64,000 bases of DNA. It comes from Pythium myriotylum. Its lineage: Eukaryota > Oomycota > Peronosporomycetes > Pythiales > Pythiaceae. Under the pieces are notes generated by a model that was given only the letters and a program-made list of their open reading frames with translations, did not search any database and was not told the origin of the DNA. The stretch spans positions 434,001-498,000 of the forward strand of contig JALJCQ010000029.1 of the NCBI GenBank assembly GCA_023091665.1, read 5' to 3'. Positions 1 to 10,047 of the stretch are shown in pieces (position 1 is the first letter of the stretch; each line of letters opens with the position of its first letter). The position numbers were made by a program, and so were the translations under genes.

Positions 1-978
1 GATGCTGATCCAGAGCACCATGCCGACGAGAACAAGACCCCCAGCGAGCTTGGATACAGTATGACCCGTCTCACCGTGATCAGCAAGTAGTGCAGCTAGC
101 ACGTTGCAGGCAAAAGCGAGAATGAAAAGCAGCGTGCCACCCACGATGAGCAGGGCGTGCCAGTTGTTTCTCGCGTGAGTGAACATGCCCTTGATCACGC
201 GACTCACGGAGTTATTTGTCGGTGGCAGGTTAACAAAACGCTTGCGTGAGTAGAGCAGCGTGATCATGATGCCGACAACCGCGATGAGACCGAAGGCGTA
301 GTTCGCCGTGAAACCATATTTGGCAGGGATAGCGCCGAGACCCTTGGTCGAGAGCGACGGGAACACCGCGTAGCTTGTCGCGATACCAAGACTCGAAGCC
401 CACAGCACGCAACTGAAGTACACCTTCTTCTGAGACTGCTGGGATGTGGGCGAGAACTGGTCTGCACCAAACGCCATGAAGATCCAGCCCAATGCACCGT
501 GTGACAGCGCGACGCCCACGAAGAGACCGACAGTGAAGAGAATCTTGGCGAGGTGAATGTTACTCACAACGGAAGGCAGTGCTGAGATCGTGAGCAGTGC
601 GAAGCCCACAAGATCCACGGCGGCGAAGCTGAAGATCGTCTTGAACTTGCCAAGGTACTCATCGGCGATGTAGCCCATGAAGATGCAGGCGAACTGCGAG
701 ATGGCGTCGTACGTGACCTTCATCGAGTTGGAGCCCGAGTTGGACCAGCCGAGCTTCATGAAGAAGAGCTTGAGCGACTGGTTGAGTGCAAAACCCGCTG
801 TGCCGTCGAGACACTGCGCAATGAGCAGGTACAGACAGACTTTGCGCAGCACATTCGACTTGATGTACGACGGTCGGTCATCCCAATGCTTTTCCTGGTA
901 CTCGCCTGTATAGGGCGTGAGCACCTGTGGCGTGAGCACGGGTGACGGCGACGGAGACTGCGCCGACTTCTTGCTCAT
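1..978 (-). CDS. POT/PTR-family proton-coupled transporter, 3' part cut by window edge
   Basis: An open frame on the minus strand runs from an ATG at 976-978 to the window edge with no stop, giving at least 326 residues. After a Ser/Pro-rich cytosolic start (about residues 1-45) it shows repeated hydrophobic helices. YIADEYLGKFKTIF resembles the A-motif loop of the proton-dependent oligopeptide transporter family, and FGADQF, about 100 residues later, matches the PTR2 signature segment. By family these proteins import di/tripeptides or nitrate with protons across the plasma membrane; the substrate here cannot be told. The missing C-terminal half would lie left of the window. A more distant MFS transporter is the alternative. 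The family call is fairly secure, the substrate is not. Confidence 0.75.
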   Translation of the reverse strand, partial: MSKKSAQSPSPSPVLTPQVLTPYTGEYQEKHWDDRPSYIKSNVLRKVCLYLLIAQCLDGTAGFALNQSLKLFFMKLGWSNSGSNSMKVTYDAISQFACIFMGYIADEYLGKFKTIFSFAAVDLVGFALLTISALPSVVSNIHLAKILFTVGLFVGVALSHGALGWIFMAFGADQFSPTSQQSQKKVYFSCVLWASSLGIATSYAVFPSLSTKGLGAIPAKYGFTANYAFGLIAVVGIMITLLYSRKRFVNLPPTNNSVSRVIKGMFTHARNNWHALLIVGGTLLFILAFACNVLAALLADHGETGHTVSKLAGGLVLVGMVLWISI

Positions 979-2675
979 CGCCGAGTGCTTGCAAGGGATC
1001 TGGTGTATTCCCGAATGGGGAAAAGGAACGTCTTGTCAGATCAACGCACTGTTCTGTTGATTCGACACACTACAGCCCATGGATGTGGGTCGTGGAAGTA
1101 ACTTGTCAAAAGCTGTCGCTCGAGATGAGACGAAACTCGCTTTCAAATCTTGGAGGAGACCGCATTGGCCAATCGCGAGCACCTACAGCTCTGACGGATT
1201 AAGACGCGTGCGTCAGCCGGGATGGAAAGTCCTGCGTTGAGATGCTTTCCGATAGGCATCTTTCGATGAGTGGCCGGAACGCATTCAATAAAGAGCAAAC
1301 CCGACTCCAAAAAAAGGTCGAACTGTGATCACGTCTAGTGAAAGTCAGCGCAAAGTGCAGCCGCGAGGGATCTGCATGGACGACCATGTACTGTACAGTA
1401 GCATCTGGAACTCAACGATCCACAGTCTCCGTTCCTAGATGTACCCGCATTGCACGATTCTTCCGCCTCTGTTGGTTTATTAGAGGCGGAAGTGGAAATC
1501 CACCGTGGAATAGACTTCCGCCTCTAGCCTTTTCGTTCTTCCGCCTCTAATGGTCTCTCTTCTCACGGTCGAGAGGCGGAAAGCGACTCCACATGCCCTC
1601 ACGTGCTTTCTTGTCCTTCTCTCATGAACAAACCAAACATCCGAGACCATTGAGCAAAGTTCACGAAGGATTACTGCGAGTAATCACTGGGACTCGTTGT
1701 GTGGCGCTTTTTCGTGTACCGTAGGTGAGCCTGCCTCTCGGTGCTCGGTGCCCTTTATGAAGCTCACATGGCCATCTCAGGCAGGGATGGGCAGAATCCA
1801 CTCTGCCTGGTCTCTCGTCCCCACTTTATCAGTCGGCACCAAGCCATTGGGCATGAAGGAGCCAATCAAACGTAGTGCTCCTGCCAACACCACAGCGACT
1901 ACTCTAACACAGTTCTCACAAGCTTGCTGTTTCGGAGAGACAGACCACTAACCAGGTTCGGGATTGCCGAATGGTGTCGTGACAGACTCATTGACCCCCT
2001 CGTCCAATCCGCGGCAACGCAGCGGTGGCGTCACGCGCGAAATCAACTGATTTCGGCGGAGCTCTGTTTACAACGGACGTTTTGCATGATCACCCGTCTC
2101 CAGCCGGAACAGAAGTGAGATCGGCGCAGTAAGTACCACAGACCACTCGTTTCCATACGACTGCCGACCTGGGGAGGCCGCCCTCTAGTGCTCTGCAACC
2201 AGTGCTCCTGGAAGCGTTTGTTCTCATGTATGTTGCGACGACCTTCGTACCACGCCCGGTTCTTGCCATCCTCATCCTTGTCAACCACACTCGAGATACA
2301 GTGGTTGTACGTCCAATCCGTTGTACTTTTGCACGAAAACAGAACGGAATGGCAGCAACTTGATGTCTTAGTTGACTGGCTGAATCTGCCATCCAATCCG
2401 ATCCATTGAACGCTCATTGTCACGAGGAACCTTGGGATCCGAGAGGATCTTCGCATGTGGCGTTTTGCTCCACATGCTTGCTTATACTGTAACTTACAAG
2501 CGGAAGAACATTGTCAAGATCGCGTGTCGCAATCGTCAAGGCGGGCCACTAGTCGTTAGTGTAGCTACGTACAGCTACCTCGCCGCATCTCCATTCATTA
2601 TCGAATGATTTACTCGACAACTTTCACTCGGACAAGTACGTGGGGTTACAAAACAACAACAAGACCGCGACGCCA
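979..2675. other. intergenic region, no recognisable gene
   Basis: Short frames occur on both strands (up to 137 codons at 2043-2456 minus), but none has a recognisable domain, and the frames overlap one another. The only structured piece is the cluster of inverted 11-mers at 1460-1582. It lies between the divergent transporter and dioxygenase genes, so both promoters should be in here; I could not place them. Confidence 0.5.
1460..1582. repeat. cluster of five alternating-orientation 11-bp repeats
   Basis: CTTCCGCCTCT occurs at 1460-1470, 1515-1525 and 1538-1548. Its reverse complement occurs at 1482-1492 and, with one change at the end, at 1572-1582. Adjacent opposite copies can form hairpins with 11-bp stems and loops of 11 and 22 nt. 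No coding frame explains this. Confidence 0.8.
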
Positions 2676-3693
2676 ATGAGAACAACCGAGGTACACAACG
2701 CCAAACCACCCGCTGACTTGCTACCAGTCAAGAACGCCAACAACCTCGAGGTCGTCCACCACGAGATCGACCACCCAGAGTTCAAACAAGTCTTCCCCAA
2801 CAAAACATACCCACCGATCCCCGTGCTTCCCTACGACGACCGCGCCAAGTACGCCGACCCAACTTTAAAAAACTTGCTTGAACACGCCACCGTCAAGCAC
2901 ATCGAGCCCAAGATCGGCACGGAGCTGTCTGGCATTCAGTTGCACGAGCTGACGGACGCACAGAAGGATGAGCTCGCGTTGCTGACGGCTGAGCGCGGAG
3001 TTGTGTTCCTCGTGGACCAGAAGCTCACGGCCGAGCAGCAACTGGACCTCGGTCGCTACTGGGGACCGCTTCACATCCATCAGACGCTCGGCCATGTCGA
3101 GGGGCAACCGGAACTCTTTGTCGTAGAGTCTACAGCTGATGCTGAAGATCGGATCCTTCGTGAGAGGACGCAGTGGGTCAGTGAGTGGCACAGCGACGTC
3201 ACCTACGAACGTCAGCCTTCATCGTATACTACGCTGCGTATCCACACAGCACCCGATGTCGGAGGCGATACGATCTGGGTATCTAGCTACGAGGCCTACA
3301 ACCGTCTCACGCTGCCGTTCCAGAAGTTCCTTGAAGGTCTTGTTGCTGTCCACAGTGCCAAAATCCAGGCTGAGGCTGCGATCGCTAATGGCCAAACGCT
3401 GCGACGTCCGTACGTTGAGTTCGAACACCCCGTCGTGCGCGTGCACCCAGTGACCCAGGCGCATCAAGAACCTCTCGATCGCAGAGTCAGATGCTGTGCT
3501 CCGATTCTTGTTCGACCACATTGTTCAAGGACACGAGTTCCAGGTGCGGTACCACTTGGCCAAGGACACGGTCGCGCTGTGGGACAATCGTGTTACCTCT
3601 CACGCGGCGACTTGGGACTTTTTGCCTGGCAACCGGTTGGGCACGCGTGTCACAGTCCAGGGCGAGATCCCGTTCTTTGAGGGCGATGCATGA
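2676..3693 (+). pseudogene. TauD/TfdA-type 2-oxoglutarate dioxygenase, frameshifted
   Basis: From the first ATG (2676) a frame encodes a fungal-type sulfonate/taurine dioxygenase: the metal-binding H-x-D is in EWHSDVTYE (H172, D174). Homology stops at VHPVTQ near 3456. The next conserved segment (ESDAVLRFLFDHI, then WDNRVTSHAATWDF with the distal iron-ligand His) continues in another frame and ends at TGA 3691-3693. Between them the short stretch usual in the family (FxNPxF region) is missing, so the break looks like a small deletion of non-multiple-of-three length, not an intron: there is no room for one. The unbroken 2640-3680 frame would lack the distal His and the oxoglutarate-binding Arg, so it should be inactive. 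An assembly error is the alternative. Active members cleave sulfonates to sulfite. Confidence 0.72.
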
Positions 3694-3918
3694 GTAATGA
3701 ATGATGAAGTGGAGCTTCTGTGTTATCCATCTGGGCCTCTCTCGCCCAAGTAAAGTAGCTCTACGTGTTCGTTCTCGTTTGATCGCAGTGTGCATATCAA
3801 CGGGTCTTGTTGTACAAAGTCACACTCCACTTCGTCGTTCTGTACATTCTCTTGTAAGCTACTGAAGTAATTAGATCAGGTGGAGGTCGAGGAGCTCGAC
3901 GAAGGATGTTGATCATGT

Positions 3919-4143
3919 TTAGGGGATATCATCGGTATTGTCCCATGACCACTGAAATCCTATGTCGGCCACAACGATTGCCTGGATAAGAAACAACAAA
4001 TCCAAGCAGATGAGGAAGATATAAGTGGACTGGGAATCGGCGTGTTCGGGCTGGGAGAGGGAGAGCTGTTCGAGAAATGCCTTGCTTGCGGTGGGTTCGT
4101 GTGCGACACGAGGGGACGACGTTGGACTCACTTGGGCAGCCAT
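3919..4143 (-). CDS. small hypothetical membrane protein (uncertain)
   Basis: A 74-codon frame with an ATG in a reasonable context (GCCATGGCTGCC-like) has a Ser/Thr-rich start, then one hydrophobic stretch (about residues 40-62, IFLICLDLLFLIQAIVVADI). It lies in the 0.9 kb between the broken dioxygenase and the first FRE gene, on the opposite strand. I do not recognise it; it could be one exon of a gene, or chance. Nothing else in 3694-4631 looks coding. Confidence 0.25.
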   Translation of the reverse strand: MAAQVSPTSSPRVAHEPTASKAFLEQLSLSQPEHADSQSTYIFLICLDLLFLIQAIVVADIGFQWSWDNTDDIP

Positions 4144-4631
4144 GATCGACCGCTAAAATTTTGTTGCAATACATGACTCTCCAACCCCAGCGAGAGCCGG
4201 CCATCTCTCGGCTCCCTCTTCTGTCCGACTTTTTAATCACCCAAGACTGAGTCTCGTCGGAATTAAAGCTGGCGTGTTAGCTCCCGCCTGTTATTTTCTC
4301 TGGTCCGCGGACCTCAAACCGCGACATGTCGATTTGCAGCCATTACTTGTCATCCAACAAGGCGGCTTCACTCGTGCTCTACGGCCATGAGAAGAAATTA
4401 TTATCGAGGAATCAGGTCTAATGGTAACAGGAAGCCATCACCATCGTGCTCGTCGTTCGAGTTCGTGGGACACGGTGCGTTGCCTCCGTGTCCAGTTATA
4501 GTGGAAGGATGAATTGGCTTGAGAATGAAGCATCTTACTCAGGGTCGGTGCAAACTGTCTCGCTCTCACAACTCAACTCACTGTCAAGTACCCAGCCTCG
4601 CACCAAACCAGTCTCGAAATCCTCGTGTGTG

Positions 4632-6242
4632 ATGCCGCCGTTGTCTCCAAAGACCCCACAGTTTACGGACTTTGCAGCAGCATCAACCGCAGTTCAGGAC
4701 CCACCCGAGTCCAACTCGTCATCTCCTCCGTCAAGATTGGCCTCCTTGGGTCGGAAGTGGTTCGCACTTCGCTGGAACCTCTCCCGGACGATCTTTGCTC
4801 GACCTGTGCCAATGCTCACGACGATGTTCGAGCTCAAGACCGGCGATCTGATCGTGACACTCCCAATTGCAGTCCTCCTCCTTGTCCTGGGGGTCATTGC
4901 GTGCGTGGACAAGGACGTCGGCGGATCCGGATCTCCACCGACGTTTGCTTTGCTGATAGTGTTCGCGTTCGCTGTGCGCAACAACTCGGTGCTGTTGACG
5001 GCCACGGGCATCCCGTTTGAGCGCGCCCTTGTCTACCACAAGCTGTTCGCGTTTGTGGCGTGGTTTACTGCTGGCCTCCATGGCATCGCTTACTTGCGAG
5101 ACAAGGACAATGATCCGGAGGACGAGTACGACGACTACGTTGTCACAGGTTTCATCACGTTTGGCGCACTCACGCTGCTCGTGCTCTTGTCGTTCTACCT
5201 CGTGCGGCGCTACTTCTTTGAGCTTTTCATTCGCTTCCACTGGATCCTCTTCCTTGTGGTTTTGGTCGTCGGCTCGATCCACGGAGCGTCGCTCATGCTA
5301 GTTGGGTTTGTCCCGTGGGTGCTGGACGCACTCTATCGCTACGGTATTCGTAGTCGTCACTACGCTCGCCAACAAGAAAGCGAGGTATCGGTCACACTCG
5401 CCACGAGAACAATCGTGCGTGTCCAGTTTCCTCGAGGAGACTTCTCATACCAAGCCGGACAGTACGTCTTCCTCTGCGTTCCCAGCGTGGCAAAACTTGA
5501 GTGGCATCCATTCTCCATCGCCTCAGCTTCGCACGAACCAACCGTGACAATCTACATCAAGGTCGTTGGTGATTGGACCAAGAAGCTGGCGTCGCTCGCT
5601 GCGAGAGAGATGGCAGACGACAGGGTTAGTGTTCTCATCGATGGACCGTACGGCGCGCTGTCCGTTGAGATGGACCACTACTCGCACTTCGTCTTCATCA
5701 GCGGCGGCATCGGTGTGACTCCGGTCATGTCTGTGGCCAACACGCTCTTCTACGACACAATCACGAAGAAGCCTCAAGATGAAGCAGTCAAGAAGGCTCA
5801 ATTCCTTTGGTCTACACGTGAGCGTGAGACGGTCGGGGCACTTCTACTACAAATGAATGGAGTCGATCCAAGAGATGATCCCATCGCCCCTGGACTATGG
5901 TTGTCGCCGGCCCTCGCGCATCCGAGTCGTTCCAACTCGTACGAATTCGATCGGTTCGTCGCTGACATCTTCATCACGCGACAAGCACAGGACCTCAGCG
6001 ACCCGATCGACCAACAGCTGGGCTTGTACCTCCAATACAACAAACGTCTCGATATTGAAGGCGCACTCTGTCAAATGGGCGAGCTCGCAGCGCACCAGTC
6101 CGACGAGAAACCTGCAAGAGTCGCTGTGTTTGTGTGCGGACCCAAGTCGATGATCTCGGATGTTCTCAACGCTAGCACTCGACTATCAAAGACTCTTCAG
6201 CGAGTGGTGTTTGACGTCCACTCGGAAGTGTTTGAGTTGTAA
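4632..6242 (+). CDS. FRE/NOX-like ferric reductase flavocytochrome, paralogue 1
   Basis: A 536-residue membrane oxidoreductase that would pass electrons from NAD(P)H through FAD and two haems to iron or oxygen across the membrane. Seen: several hydrophobic helices between about residues 70 and 235; bis-haem ligand pairs H136/H150 and H203/H217, each with 13 residues between, which is ferric-reductase-like spacing; FAD-binding HPFSIAS at 292-298; GPYG at 338; nucleotide-binding GGIGVTP at 358-364; a C-terminal CGP motif and the ending HSEVFEL. No EF hands are seen. The start was chosen at 4632 because MPPLSP.. aligns with the start of the paralogue at 10048; an in-frame ATG at 4509 would add 41 residues. 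FRE and NOX cannot be separated by sequence alone. Confidence 0.88.
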   Translation: MPPLSPKTPQFTDFAAASTAVQDPPESNSSSPPSRLASLGRKWFALRWNLSRTIFARPVPMLTTMFELKTGDLIVTLPIAVLLLVLGVIACVDKDVGGSGSPPTFALLIVFAFAVRNNSVLLTATGIPFERALVYHKLFAFVAWFTAGLHGIAYLRDKDNDPEDEYDDYVVTGFITFGALTLLVLLSFYLVRRYFFELFIRFHWILFLVVLVVGSIHGASLMLVGFVPWVLDALYRYGIRSRHYARQQESEVSVTLATRTIVRVQFPRGDFSYQAGQYVFLCVPSVAKLEWHPFSIASASHEPTVTIYIKVVGDWTKKLASLAAREMADDRVSVLIDGPYGALSVEMDHYSHFVFISGGIGVTPVMSVANTLFYDTITKKPQDEAVKKAQFLWSTRERETVGALLLQMNGVDPRDDPIAPGLWLSPALAHPSRSNSYEFDRFVADIFITRQAQDLSDPIDQQLGLYLQYNKRLDIEGALCQMGELAAHQSDEKPARVAVFVCGPKSMISDVLNASTRLSKTLQRVVFDVHSEVFEL

Positions 6243-6696
6243 AAGCAGATCGCTGCACATTTGTATTCTTATTCAACACAGCTACCAAAATTGCTCGTAG
6301 ATTCGGCGAAGTACAACTTCGTCGACCCCCCAGTGGGTGTGGTCGTGTGATCATGACTGGTATCCTGTTATTACCAATTGCTGAGAGTCTCCATCGACCG
6401 TTCTCTTTGTGGGCTTCGATCGTACACTCGGGATACTCGAGCTGCAACGCAAATATAATCTGGTTTCATCTAGTTCTCAAAACCAACCGCATTATTCAAG
6501 ACCGGCGACGGGAACCAGAATACTGGAGTTGCTTTCCAGTCATTGAGCCGATTCATAAGTCTTTTTGTGTCAACGAGACGGCAGTTCGGACCTCGTGGAT
6601 TCAAGAGCTTTCGCAATCCCAAAATCGGACGGGGGATGGCCCAAAAAATCATTTTCTTTCTGTATAAAATTTTTTTTTGTTATTATAATAACAAAA

Positions 6697-6775
6697 TTTG
6701 ATATCAAACTAAAACCTTGGTTCAAATCATGTTCCTAACATGACTCAATCCACCGGTAGAATACCGGTGTGAAAT
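6697..6775 (+). repeat. direct repeat, copy 1 (about 78 bp)
   Basis: Begins TGATATCAAACTAAAACC and ends in the small palindrome CCACCGGTAGAATACCGGTGTG. It is matched with few changes by 7250-7325. Looser similarity continues beyond the palindrome (CCGATAC..., CTACCGGTTCTT...), so the duplicated unit was longer and has decayed. Confidence 0.75.
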
Positions 6776-6881
6776 TAGTGTTCCTAAGTTTTGAGCACTC
6801 ACAATGATCGATGTTCCGGAACATCATTTCTCCTGCTAACCGATACAATCTGCCTAACAACCTACCGGTTCTTTCAACATT

Positions 6882-6992
6882 GAAAGACGCCGTGTCTCTT
6901 TTGCATCCTTAAAAGACGCTGTGTCTCTTTTGTGAAAAAAAAAATGACGCCGGGTCTCTTTTGTAAAATAAAAAGACATTGTATCGGTTTTT
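6882..6992 (+). repeat. imperfect ~30-bp tandem repeat, about four units
   Basis: Units resemble AAAGACGCCGTGTCTCTTTT followed by an A/T-rich spacer. Starts are near 6883, 6912, 6943 and 6972, the last being degenerate. They lie between the two copies of the direct repeat. Confidence 0.65.
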
Positions 6993-7249
6993 CAAAATGA
7001 TAGCACGTTTGCAAGACATTTAATTCAACAACTAGTCCTTCGAGCGAAACGATTTCACTTTCTTGCTGACTCGAACGTTGTGCGTGCGGTTAATGTGTCG
7101 CTTGAGGTTTTCCTCTTTGTTTTCCCCTGGCATCTTAGTTTTGTCCACGGGGTCTGAAATTGCCCTATCAGTGCTGTTTGGACCCGGTCCGATTTGCCCC
7201 GAGATACAACCACTATATCAAATTATAATGTTCTTTTTATCACACGATA

Positions 7250-7325
7250 TGATATCAAATTAAAACCTGGGCTCAAATCATGTTCCTAACATGACTCAAT
7301 CCACCGGTAGACTACCGGTGTGGAA
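7250..7325 (+). repeat. direct repeat, copy 2
   Basis: Second copy of the element at 6697-6775, 553 bp downstream, again ending with a CACCGGTAG..CTACCGGTG palindrome. It ends 175 bp before the peptidase start codon, so it could contribute promoter sequence. Confidence 0.75.
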
Positions 7326-7499
7326 TCCAAGTTTCGAAGTTAGGAACTCGAACAGCAATTGATGTTCATCGTCTATGTTACAAACTGAGCCGATACGAAC
7401 GGATATGACCAATCCACCGGTTCTTCCACCGGTATCTCACCTGATTTTTCCGTCTCACATCTCAGCAGATCCGCTCGGCAGCTCCGTCGCTCGCTCGCC

Positions 7500-9320
7500 A
7501 TGCGCCTGCTTCTCGCCGCGCTGCTGCTCGCGCGCACGACGGCGCTGCGCCTCAACGGCTGGTACCCATGCGCGGCCACGTCCGGCGGCAGCGACGCGTT
7601 CCTTTTCTACGCCGAGCCGAGCTTCCAGTGCGCCAAGCTCGAGCTGCCGCTCTGCCACGCGGGCGTCTGCGCGAGCGCGCGCACGACCGAAGTCTTCGTC
7701 AAGCGCAAGCTCGCGGCCGAGCGCCCGGCAGCGAAATCGATTTGGCTGCTGGAAGGCGGGCCGGGCGCCTCGTCTTCCAACATGGAGCAGGCCATGCTGC
7801 TGCTCTACTCGATGCTCAATGAGACCGTCAGCGTCTACACGATGGACCATCGCGGCACGGGCCGCAGCGGCTTCTTGCAGTGCGAAGCCGCTCAGGCTCT
7901 CGCCGGTGGAAGCCCCAGTGGTGAGGAGCTCGAGTTGAGCGAGCTGGCCGACTGCGTGCGCGACGTGCTCTTCGAGATTGACGGCCTCACGGAGGCGTAC
8001 TCGGTGACGAGCGCTGCGCACGACGTCGCCACTGTGCTCGAGTACCTCGAGGACGTGGGCGAGAACAGCGAAGAGAGCAACGTCTTCCTGTACGGCGTGA
8101 GCTATGGCACGTATCTGGTGGAGCGCATCATGCACTTGGCGCCACCGCAGGTGAAAGGATACATGCTGGACGGCGTGCTGCCCGAAACCGACTTCTCGGC
8201 CGCCGACTGGAACCGCAACATCTTGCCGCCGACGCAGCGATTCCTCGAGGCGTGTGTGGACTCGCCAGACTGCCCGCTCAAGCTCAAGTCCAAGAAGACT
8301 GCGATCGACGAAGTGCTCAAGATGTACGACGAGATCGACGCCGCTACGGATGGAAACAACTCGTGTGCGACCGCGTTGGCGTTCATCACGGACCTGCCAA
8401 CACCGAGTCTCTCGCTGCGACTGCTTTTTGCGTTGCTCGTGCGTGATCCGATGTGGCGGCCACTGTTGCCGTCGCTTTTAGCACGGATCCACCAATGCAG
8501 CGAGGACGATTTCCAGGATCTCAACATCGCGCTGCTCACGATCAAGCAAAAGCTCACGGAGGCCTACGGCGGCACGGTCTCGGCGTCCATCTCGCAACCG
8601 TGGCCACTGAAATGGACCACGAGCAAGCACCACAAGTTCCTGGACACAAGTCGGACGAGTACGCCCTCCAGTATGTTGTACTACCTCATCACATTCTCTG
8701 AACTTTGGCGCGTGCCCATGCGCGATCTGGACGAGTTGCTCGAAGATTTCACGAACGGGCCGTTCTCATTGGACATCGACACACTTCCGGCGTACTGTCT
8801 GGTCTCGGGCGGCTTTAACAACGACTCGGACGACGCAACTTGTGGTCAGTTGCTGGCCGCACTCAGCGAGGCTGGCGACGACACCGACTTCGCTCGTCTG
8901 GACGCCAAGTTCCTCTACGACCACGACAAGTACTGGAACAAGACGGCGTCGTTGTCCGACGACGTGAGCGCGCTCTTTATCGTCGGCGGTCTCGACTTCC
9001 AGACACCAAGCGAGCTGGGTAAGCGTGAGTACGACGAACTCAAAGCAGCCAACAAATTACTCGTCGAGTTTGCATACGGCGCGCATGGGACAGGCTTTTT
9101 GCCCACGTCACCCGAGGATAAATCGCTCTGCGGACCGCGCATCCTCGCGTCGTTTGTCGCAGTGGACGGTGACGTCACCCAGGTCGACACGTCTTGTGTC
9201 GCCCAGCTGCCGCCGCTGCAATTGAGCGACGAGGCTTTCCAGCTCGTCGTGGGCGAAGTTCGCGCGTACCTGGACGCGATCGGGGTCTTCACGCCCGAGA
9301 CTCTCGATGGACGCACCTAA
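7500..9320 (+). CDS. secreted serine peptidase-like alpha/beta hydrolase (S33 family)
   Basis: 606 residues starting with a signal peptide (MRLLLAALLLARTTA). The fold marks of the proline-iminopeptidase/tripeptidyl-aminopeptidase group are present: oxyanion-type GGPGAS at 86-91, DHRGTGRS at 116-123, nucleophile elbow GVSYG at 199-203 (Ser201), acid D499 in GGLDFQTP, and His529 in YGAHGTGF. Many cysteines support an extracellular, disulfide-bonded enzyme. By family it would remove N-terminal residues or tripeptides from peptides outside the cell, so nutrition is a plausible role; substrate choice is inference. It is intronless and lies between two FRE paralogues on the same strand. Length is usual for secreted eukaryotic and actinobacterial members. 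Confidence 0.85.
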   Translation: MRLLLAALLLARTTALRLNGWYPCAATSGGSDAFLFYAEPSFQCAKLELPLCHAGVCASARTTEVFVKRKLAAERPAAKSIWLLEGGPGASSSNMEQAMLLLYSMLNETVSVYTMDHRGTGRSGFLQCEAAQALAGGSPSGEELELSELADCVRDVLFEIDGLTEAYSVTSAAHDVATVLEYLEDVGENSEESNVFLYGVSYGTYLVERIMHLAPPQVKGYMLDGVLPETDFSAADWNRNILPPTQRFLEACVDSPDCPLKLKSKKTAIDEVLKMYDEIDAATDGNNSCATALAFITDLPTPSLSLRLLFALLVRDPMWRPLLPSLLARIHQCSEDDFQDLNIALLTIKQKLTEAYGGTVSASISQPWPLKWTTSKHHKFLDTSRTSTPSSMLYYLITFSELWRVPMRDLDELLEDFTNGPFSLDIDTLPAYCLVSGGFNNDSDDATCGQLLAALSEAGDDTDFARLDAKFLYDHDKYWNKTASLSDDVSALFIVGGLDFQTPSELGKREYDELKAANKLLVEFAYGAHGTGFLPTSPEDKSLCGPRILASFVAVDGDVTQVDTSCVAQLPPLQLSDEAFQLVVGEVRAYLDAIGVFTPETLDGRT

Positions 9321-10047
9321 GCCCAAACCACTCGATTATGGGTGCAATGTCCAGGAGACATTTGGGGCTTTGTTGTCTGGCACCATTAGGAGGGTGAGAC
9401 AGGCCAGACCAACGGTGTGAGACTCAAGATGATGAGTACAGTTGTAAGCCAAAAATGGGAGCGGTTTTGTAGAGCCAGCGTAATCTTCGCCGATGACTCT
9501 TGAACCGTCATCGTGGTCGCCTTCTTGAACACGTAATGGACTGTCTTACATCAACTATACTTTCGACGAGTCAAACGTGAGCGATTCGTTCGATGCAAAG
9601 AAACCACGAGTTTTCGATCGATGACGATCCCCGTCTGGTTGGTGGAAAACACCGCCTACCACCTGCGGCGGTTGGTCAGTTTCGGCAAACCCAGGAGTAT
9701 TCAGTTGCACCCTCGCGTCTGATCACGTCAGGTTACAATGGCATGGGACACCCGCAGAAAAACCGACCACCACTGGCCTCCCTCGCTCCTCCTCCTCCTC
9801 TCCTCTGGGTGCACAGAAGCTCTTTTTTCAGACAGGCTTTGTGTCGCACGCGCCGAGAGCTTGTTTTTTCGTCCGTCGTCGCGCAGCTCAAGCACCAGTT
9901 CACAACTGGCATCGTCCTCCGCACCCCCGGAATCCACAGTCTCCCCTCTGCCGTCCCAGAGTCACCAGCTTACGGACCGTCTCACCTCCCAAATCCAAAA
10001 TTCTCCACTCCAAGTCGACCCAGTCCCTGGAACGCGCGACCGTGCCC
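9321..10047. other. intergenic region upstream of FRE paralogue 2
   Basis: No gene recognised. A frame continuous with the FRE coding frame extends back to 9841, but the extra sequence is Arg/Ser/Pro-rich and has no counterpart that I can see in the other FRE gene, so it is more likely 5' UTR. Confidence 0.5.

Larger units (their letters stand above)
6243..7499. other. AT-rich intergenic region with decayed repeats
   Basis: This stretch is markedly more AT-rich than its surroundings and has no convincing gene. It holds the two dispersed direct repeats and the 30-nt tandem repeats listed separately. The right end must include the promoter of the S33 peptidase gene that starts at 7500. Confidence 0.6.

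Noticed and set aside
2043..2456. Possible transposase remnant on the minus strand
   Set aside because: A 137-codon frame with some charged and aromatic residues, but no catalytic motif or terminal repeats I could support.
2640..3680. Taking the 346-codon frame as an intact dioxygenase
   Set aside because: Its last ~75 residues are out of frame with the conserved C-terminus, which continues in the next phase to 3693.
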